Shown here in pieces: positions 58,265 to 64,000 of a stretch of 64,000 nucleotides of DNA. A program made the position numbers and the translations under genes. Numbering within the stretch: the first letter of the stretch is position 1; the number at the start of each line of letters is the position of its first letter. Origin of the DNA: Lagopus muta. Its lineage: Eukaryota > Chordata > Aves > Galliformes > Phasianidae. The notes beneath the pieces were generated by a model. The model did not search any database, was not told where the DNA came from, and worked only from the letters and a program-made list of their open reading frames with translations. The stretch covers positions 57,461,472-57,525,471 of the forward strand of contig NC_064437.1 in assembly GCF_023343835.1 (NCBI RefSeq). Direction: 5' to 3'.

Positions 58265-58990
58265 CGCAGAATCGGGAAGTTTTATTTTTTCTCCCTAACA
58301 ATTACTATATTTGTTTTCATGCCCCTCTCTCCTCGCTAAGCGGGGAGCGACCGCTCCCGCTGCCCCGCCGGCCCCTGCCCTCCTCCGCGCCGCCGGCCCG
58401 GCTCCGGCTCCCCCTCCCCTTTCCTCCCCCTTAACCCTCTCCTGCCCTCGGCCGGCCCCTTGCCCCGCTGCCCCTCCCGGCCCCGCCGCCCTCCTCCCGC
58501 CCCGGGGCCCGCACCGCGGCGCGGAGCCGCTCCGGGAGCTGAGAGAGCGGCAGGCCCGGCCCTGCGCCGCACCGCACCCCACCTGGGCCCGGGCGGGAGG
58601 GGAGGGCCGGAGCCGGAGTCAGGGATCGCCTCTTTGCGAACTGTAACAGCGAAATCGAAGCGAGTCGAGCGAAATTCCTGCTGCGAGCGTGCTGGCAACA
58701 CGCGTTGTGCTGAAAGCGTCCTCTTCTTGTTGAGCTTTCTTTTTCTTTTTTTTTTTTCCTATTTTTTTTTTTTTCCTCCCAAATTGTTTTGTATTTAATC
58801 CTGAGGGCAGGGTGCTCCCGCCCCTGCGTGTGAGCGGCGCCGGGCTGAGCCCCGCTCCTGGCGTCCCGCGGAACTCCGGGGGCTGCAGCGGGGCCCGAGC
58901 TCAGCTCAGCGCTGCGCTCCGCCTGCCCGGGGCAGCGCTGCCGTCCCATCCCCTTCCCGTTCCTTCCCTTCTTGGCGGTGGTGGCTTAAT

Positions 58991-61329
58991 TCTTAGCTAA
59001 AGCGATGAAATACAGCGGGGTACAAAATGCTGTCGATGGGCTTACAGTGTCGTTTTGTTCCTTCTGGGTGCTTCTCAGTCCCCGCAGTCCCCATGTGTGT
59101 TTATACACTTTTTTTTTTTTTTTTTTTTTTTCCTTGCGGTAACACGAGATAGCAATTTACAATAATAGATCCACTGTTCCAGAGATGTTGTAGCCATGCT
59201 AATGACTGAGGTCTTGGGCAGCTTCAGCGTATCGGATCTACAAGTGTTTTACAGCATTAAAATATTAACATCGGGTCAGCCGTGCTTCCATCCGGTGGAA
59301 CGTCAGCGGGGCGGCACTGCGGGGCTGTGAGGGGCTGTGCTGTGCCCCCCAGCTGTGCGGGGCTGTGCGGTGGTGGAGGGGCACTGCAGTTGGCAGTGCG
59401 ATGGCCGGGAGGGGAGGTCAGGGCTGGACGCGTTTCTTTCGAGTGTGGTCACTCCTAAGCATACGGGTGATGGGGATGAACCTCAAACCCTTGCAGCGCA
59501 GGGATCCAGACCATCAAACAGTCTTTGATACAAATGACTTTGGAACAAGTCACTTGGTTACAAAGTGGCAGCATTGTGTTCCTTTCTTGTTCCTTTTTGC
59601 CTGAAAGGCATTCCCTTCTCTCAAGCACAGGTTACAGGAAGATCAGCTCCTCTTCCCTTTCCTTAAGCGTCTTGCTTACAACAGATACAGTTCTTCATTT
59701 TCCTTTTAATCACTGCATTTCCCAGAGCCTCTCTCCCTTCTCGTGCAAACCGGGGTTCCCTCGCAGTTGCCCTCTATTCCTCCACTTGCTCCCTGCAGCT
59801 AAAAAGGCCTCCATAGGAATGTGGCATTAGTGGGAGTCGGAGGTGCTGCCCAAGGGATGCCACACTGCCTGGTGTTGGTGTGGCAGGTGGCCTTCTCCCG
59901 TTATCAGATGGGATCTGAAGGAAATTTCCACACTCTGTAGGCAGTTTTTTCTCTGGCAACCTCCTCGTATCTCCCTAACCTTATTCTTTCACATTCAGCG
60001 TGTTTGTTTGTTTGCCGACAACTTAATTATAGCCTGGAAAAATTAAGGTTATTAATTGAGTCCTGAGAGCAGGATGTTACAAGGACCGAGCGGGATGGCA
60101 GCTGCTGTCACACTGCTATTAGTGGATGCTGGCTCTCTGCTGCACAGCTTCCTATTCCAGACAAATTAGATCATGCTCTTTATTGTTTATTTCTATTTTT
60201 CTTAATATGTGTTGAAAATGTATAGATAATTCAGTGCCGTTTTTAATTTTATTTTTATTGATGTAGTTTTTCCAGAAGCCCTATTTGAGGTTTAGGACAT
60301 GCAAGGTCGAGGTGATGCAGATATGTGACAGAACTGCTTTTCCTTTCCCTTTGCTGTTGCGTAGAACCTTAAAGATTTGTGGGTGTGGTTTTTTGTTGCT
60401 TTATTTTTTCCTACTGACTTTTTCCTTTTTCTGGGATGGCAGTGTTGTATGTAGTGGGATCGCTGTTTATTTTATTTTATTTTTATTCTTCTGTCAATGT
60501 CACTGCAATTGTCTGTTCAACACATGGGCAGTGATTCCTGCTTTACTGTTACATGAATGTGTGGAGTATCATAAAATCTGCTGATGGTGAATAATATATT
60601 ATCTAAAGAATAATGCTTCAGTTGCTGAAAAGTCTTTATAAAAGTTCAATAGGAATAATTTTATAAGCCAAAGATTTTTTTTTTTTTTTTGCATGTTAAT
60701 GTTGCTTCTGACAGAATGCTGTACATTGCTTGCAAGAATAGCTGTGTGCTGCGTGGAGGTCTGGTCTCCAGACCATACTAATACTAATGAAGTAGTGCAT
60801 CCGAGAATGCAGTTTCATACCTATGCTTGCAGAGGATCCGTGGGAGCTGCCTGATAGGGATGATAATAAAAGACATTGTTTTTGTTTTGGAGCTGGAAAT
60901 GAAAAAGTAGTTTATTTCACATCGGTCCTACATGCAGATCTTGGTTAATACATTTTGTGAGCAAATGGATGCGTTGTGACTTGAGAAAGCCCTGGTGGCT
61001 GAGGTCTCATTTTTATTGGTGCTGTTGCATCTTCCTTTGCTCCAAATTGATGCTTGCTAAATGAGGTTGTAGGAATGAGCTTGCGTTTGGTCCTGAAGTG
61101 TGCAAGTTTGGAATGGCTGTAGGGGAGAGCAGCCCCCCGCTCACAGCATAGGTCCGGGAAGAAACTTTTCCCTTTAACTGCTTTGAAAAATGGATGTTTT
61201 CCTTTATCTGCTGAATGAAACAACATAATCCTTCCTGACACAAAAGCAGCAGACCCGGGAGTGCGAAGGGTTAATGGTGGTCCCTTTTTTTTCCTCCTTC
61301 CAATTGTTTTGACAACACTTTTCAAAGTG
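58991..61329. other. Intron 3 sequence without recognised features
   Basis: This stretch is AT-rich to mixed intronic sequence. It contains a 23-T tract (59109-59131) and a 16-T tract (60675-60690). No exon, repeat family or RNA gene was recognised. Confidence 0.6.
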
Positions 61330-61930
61330 TGACATTCCAAGCCCTTGCAATACAATGTAATATTACTGTAATTACACAGGTCATTACATTTTAAATAGAG
61401 AACAATAAAATGCTTATCGCACTGAAAAAGAACAGGTGTTCTTGCCCTTCTTTGGTATTTATGCTAATTGTTTTTCATCTCCTTCAGAAATATTTATGGC
61501 TGGCGTGTTAAGATTTCAGTCTCGATGCGACAATATTAATTCTTTGCTAATCTGTATGGTTGAGGTTTAATGTCTGCAGTATGGATTATAGTATTAACAT
61601 CCACCAACTCATTTAATAATGTAGGTACAACTTAATATGTCAGCACTTTAGTACTTTATGATACATAGCTATTCAATGGAGACTGCATTATTCACTTTTA
61701 TTTTTTTTATTAAATAGATGTGCTTTTATAAAGTTTCTGGACTTGTGCAAAACAAGCTATGAAATAAGAACCGATGATCCTGCAGCATAAATCAAACGGA
61801 ACCTCCATAAAGAAACTTTCCTCATGCTTAATTAGGTAGATTGCTGAATCACTGCTATAGCATTAGCATAGCTGCTATTACAATGGCAAACAGATTGGGT
61901 CTGTGAACTTATTTCCAGTAAGGAATCTGA
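61330..61930. promoter_or_regulatory. CNE-like block in TCF7L2 intron 3
   Basis: About 600 bases of AT-rich, non-repetitive sequence contain clustered homeobox cores (TAAT/ATTA), such as CTGTAATTACA, CATTAAATAG-like stretches and ATGCTAATTG (61461-61470). There are no homopolymers longer than about eight bases. This texture is typical of developmental enhancers or CNEs. Mammalian TCF7L2 introns are known to hold such enhancers, but conservation of this block is inferred. Confidence 0.35.
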
Positions 61931-62039
61931 GTTATTTTGAATTCTCTTCCTTTTCTTTTTATTTTCTTTATATTATTTTTTTTCTGATCGCATTTCTTTC
62001 TGGAGCAAACATTGCATTGCTGAGTCCACCAGCTTCTCT

Positions 62040-62215
62040 TTAGGGGGCTATGAAAATTAGTTAGAGAGAAGTTTCATGTTTCTGGGACCTTGCAAAACAA
62101 TATAATGCAGCACTGTTACTGGAGCGTACCGGATAATTGCAGGACTGCACTTCATTAAAAACAATATTTGCCTTGGAAATCAAACAATTTTAATAGCTGC
62201 AGCAGTGGCTGATCT
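62040..62215. promoter_or_regulatory. CNE-like block in TCF7L2 intron 3
   Basis: This is repeat-free sequence with GGATAATTGC, TTCATTAAAA and TTTTAATAGC homeobox-type cores, ending just before an A tract at 62222. Regulatory function is inferred from texture only. Confidence 0.25.
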
Positions 62216-62342
62216 ATACTGGAAAAAAAAAAAAAAATACAGTAGACACCTTTCCTGGCATTTTTTGAATGCGTTCATACATGAATCGACGATTTTGAAT
62301 GTATTTTATTTATTTATTTTTCCTTGCCTCCTCCTTCCTCTT

Positions 62343-62344
<2 letters not shown>

Positions 62345-62380
<36 letters not shown>

Positions 62381-62546
62381 TTCAAGCAAATACGTGCTGA
62401 TTTGTCAGCTGGAGGCAGGGAGGGGGATATGTCACAGCTTTCATTGAGGCTTGTAAAGCAGAACGTAGGTAGAAATGTTTTAAATTTGTCAGACTTTCAA
62501 AACTGGGCCCCAAAATCAGGTTTAAAAAAAAAAAAAAAAAAAAAAA
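62345..62546. repeat. T35 tract and A23 tract facing each other
   Basis: There are 35 T at 62345-62379 and 23 A at 62524-62546, separated by 144 bases of unique sequence. The two tracts are complementary. No target-site duplication or known element was recognised. Confidence 0.85.
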
Positions 62547-63189
62547 GGCAGTGTAGAGAAAAAGGACAGCTGCAGATTTTTTGTGTGGACGTGTGTTTCT
62601 GTACCATGACTAAAAACTCTGAGGACCTTTCCCCAGCTGTCTGGGAGTTATGTGGAAGTTGGATTATTGGCAGTTAAGCATGAGACAACCTGGATTTAGC
62701 AAATGTTCTCCTGCACAGGAAGTCGATGACATTATACTGGGGGAAGGGAGCGGATCCCGCTGCAGGCGAGGCTTGGGGGGGAGTCTGCTCCCCCCCTCCA
62801 GGACAGCCCAAAAGCAGCACTTGCAGTAGGCAAGGCAAAATAGGAAAGTGGTGGGTTTCTTTTTTTCCCTCCCTCCCTCTCTCTCTCTTTTTTCTTTCTT
62901 ATTATTTTTCTGTTTTTTTTCCTGGGGTTTTAGGTGAAACCAGATCCCTGGCTCCCACCTCGGAGCTGCTGTGGGAACTCCTGCCTGGGGCGCTGGGGAG
63001 GTGTGGGGAGAAATCCCAAGCCCCTCACCCCCTCAGCTCTGCCTCTTCGCAAATGTGTACCTAAGCCTTCAGCTTTGACTTCTAATTGGGCACATTTGTG
63101 AAGGAAATGGTTAATTTTACAACCAAAGGCAAACTTGCACCTCGACAGGTCTGCTGAAAGAAATGTGCCACAGTCGTTTGCTGGCAGGC

Positions 63190-63340
63190 ACCGCAGGGTC
63201 ATAAATCCACGGGGTTTATTTACAGCCTATAACACTTATGAATGTTAAGATATTTGACGCCACGCTGGCCTTATAATATCCAAGGTCCACAGACACTGGC
63301 AGTGGGTCAAATTTCTTTCACTAATTATAAGCAATGAGAG
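63190..63340. promoter_or_regulatory. CNE-like block in TCF7L2 intron 3
   Basis: Non-repetitive sequence includes GGGTTTATTTACAG (FOX-like), TTTGACGCCACGC, and CTAATTATAAG (63321-63331, homeobox-like). It is flanked by ordinary GC-richer intron. Function is inferred. Confidence 0.3.
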
Positions 63341-64000
63341 ATGGAGTGTGGTTCTGGGGGGTGGGGAGAGCTGGAAATCCTGTCTCTCCCCACCCAAAAG
63401 CGCAGAATTTTGTGCTCCTCCTCCCAGGCGCTGGTTTATGTTTGTGCTTTTACGTGGGCTCTGAAGTTTATAATTAACACTTGCTGTGCCAGAGGGGCTG
63501 AGCTCTGCCTGCAGTGGGAGAAGCCAGTGCAGTCCTTGGCAGATCTGAGCAGCACTGGGCAGTATTTCCTAGATACTGACACGAGCAAACATTTAAAGAA
63601 AGATGACACCTGGAAATGTCCTTTAATTTTCTCATGTACCAGTGAGAGGGGGAAGAAAAAGGTGATAATCCTGTGAGGTTTGATACAAGAGGTGGATGGC
63701 TGGAAATGCACGTTTTAGAGTTATTTTGTGTGTGGTGATGACTTGGTGTGTGTACCTGTGTAAAATGGGGCTCTCTGCTCGCATGAGGGGAAGGTGTGTA
63801 GTGATGTGCTCAGTGGAAGGGCAGAACACTTCCCCAGAACACTGGGGAAGCTTTGCACCCTGCTAGAGGGAGAGATGAGGGGTGGATGGGGTGCGCTGGG
63901 GGCTTTGGGGAGCAGCAGTCACAGAGGGCACTGGAGAGTGCTTGGCAGACAAAAGAAGAACATGGGAGTGCTAAGAGAAATCTCAGAAATTTGTGGGATG
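63341..64000. other. Intron 3 sequence without recognised features
   Basis: This is G-rich, GT-rich intronic sequence to the window end, with no recognised exon or repeat. Confidence 0.5.

Larger units (their letters stand above)
55430..58990. promoter_or_regulatory. TCF7L2: CpG island spanning the TCF7L2 promoter and exons 1-3
   Basis: CpG dinucleotides become frequent at about 55440 and stay frequent to about 58970, in sharp contrast with the CpG-poor, AT-rich flanks. The densest parts are 55440-55560, 55790-56120, 56400-56520, 57000-57290, 57480-57600, 57890-57990, 58320-58640 and 58810-58940. Homopolymer tracts interrupt them. A broad island of about 3.5 kb over promoter and first exons is typical of a developmental transcription factor gene. 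The boundaries were set by eye. Confidence 0.85.
57836..64000 (+). other. TCF7L2: TCF7L2 intron 3, 5' part (runs off the window)
   Basis: The intron begins GTGAGTGCC, followed by a 25-T tract at 57845-57869. CpG-rich sequence continues to about 58990, and ordinary AT-rich intronic sequence follows. No further exon was recognised by protein similarity. The rest holds homopolymers (59109-59131, 60675-60690, 62345-62379, 62524-62546) and several repeat-free, CNE-like blocks listed separately. In mammals this large intron is known to be rich in regulatory elements. Confidence 0.85.

Noticed and set aside
58295..58949. Overlapping Ala/Pro/Gly/Arg-rich ORFs of 95-172 codons on both strands
   Set aside because: Long open frames in all directions are expected in CpG-island DNA, and no family is recognised.

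Overview
The window is vertebrate nuclear DNA and almost certainly comes from a bird, most likely a galliform such as chicken. The evidence is the presence of several CR1 LINE 3' ends in both orientations, the absence of Alu or L1 sequence, and a TCF7L2 5' end that differs only slightly from the mammalian protein. Only one gene can be recognised with confidence. It is the 5' end of TCF7L2 (Tcf4, the Wnt/beta-catenin HMG-box transcription factor) on the + strand, with coding exons 1-3 at 57000-57188, 57483-57549 and 57711-57835. These give 127 codons: the whole beta-catenin-binding domain and the segment after it. The HMG box and C-terminus lie beyond the window, across an intron 3 of at least 6.2 kb.

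Bases 1 to about 55,000 look like a gene-poor intergenic region. By synteny known from other vertebrates this should be the interval between VTI1A and TCF7L2, but no VTI1A exon is visible. The stretch holds repeats of different ages. Recognisable CR1 copies lie at about 12950-13073 (+), 24181-24385 (-), 34050-34202 (+), 40150-40530 (-) and 50660-51140 (+, with a fossil reverse-transcriptase FADD motif). Much older amniote elements also occur: MIR-like SINEs, a roughly 1.4 kb L2/L3-like LINE relic at 19240-20640, and three other old-repeat-like segments. Between them are AT-rich, repeat-free blocks with homeobox, POU, SOX and TCF motifs that look like conserved non-coding elements, notably 22840-23075, 27165-27500 and 43200-43560.

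Bases 55,050-58,990 are the TCF7L2 promoter and CpG island. The region has conserved-looking upstream sequence, very long C, T and A homopolymers, a TCF/LEF-type site, a PBX/PREP-type site, and a pyrimidine-rich 5' leader with no ATG in the roughly 700 bases before the start codon. The first three exons are packed into 836 bp, separated by introns of 294 and 161 bp. Intron 1 is a multiple of three and free of in-frame stops. An in-frame ATG lies in the exon 3 acceptor. Bases 58,990-64,000 are intron 3, again with CNE-like blocks.

No tRNA, rRNA, CRISPR or intact mobile element was found. The most gene-like unexplained signal is a minus-strand pair of ORFs at 15633-14987 that can be joined in frame by a GT-AG intron into a 168-residue reading frame. 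I do not recognise the product. All family assignments were made by eye from remembered consensus patterns, with no alignment run.
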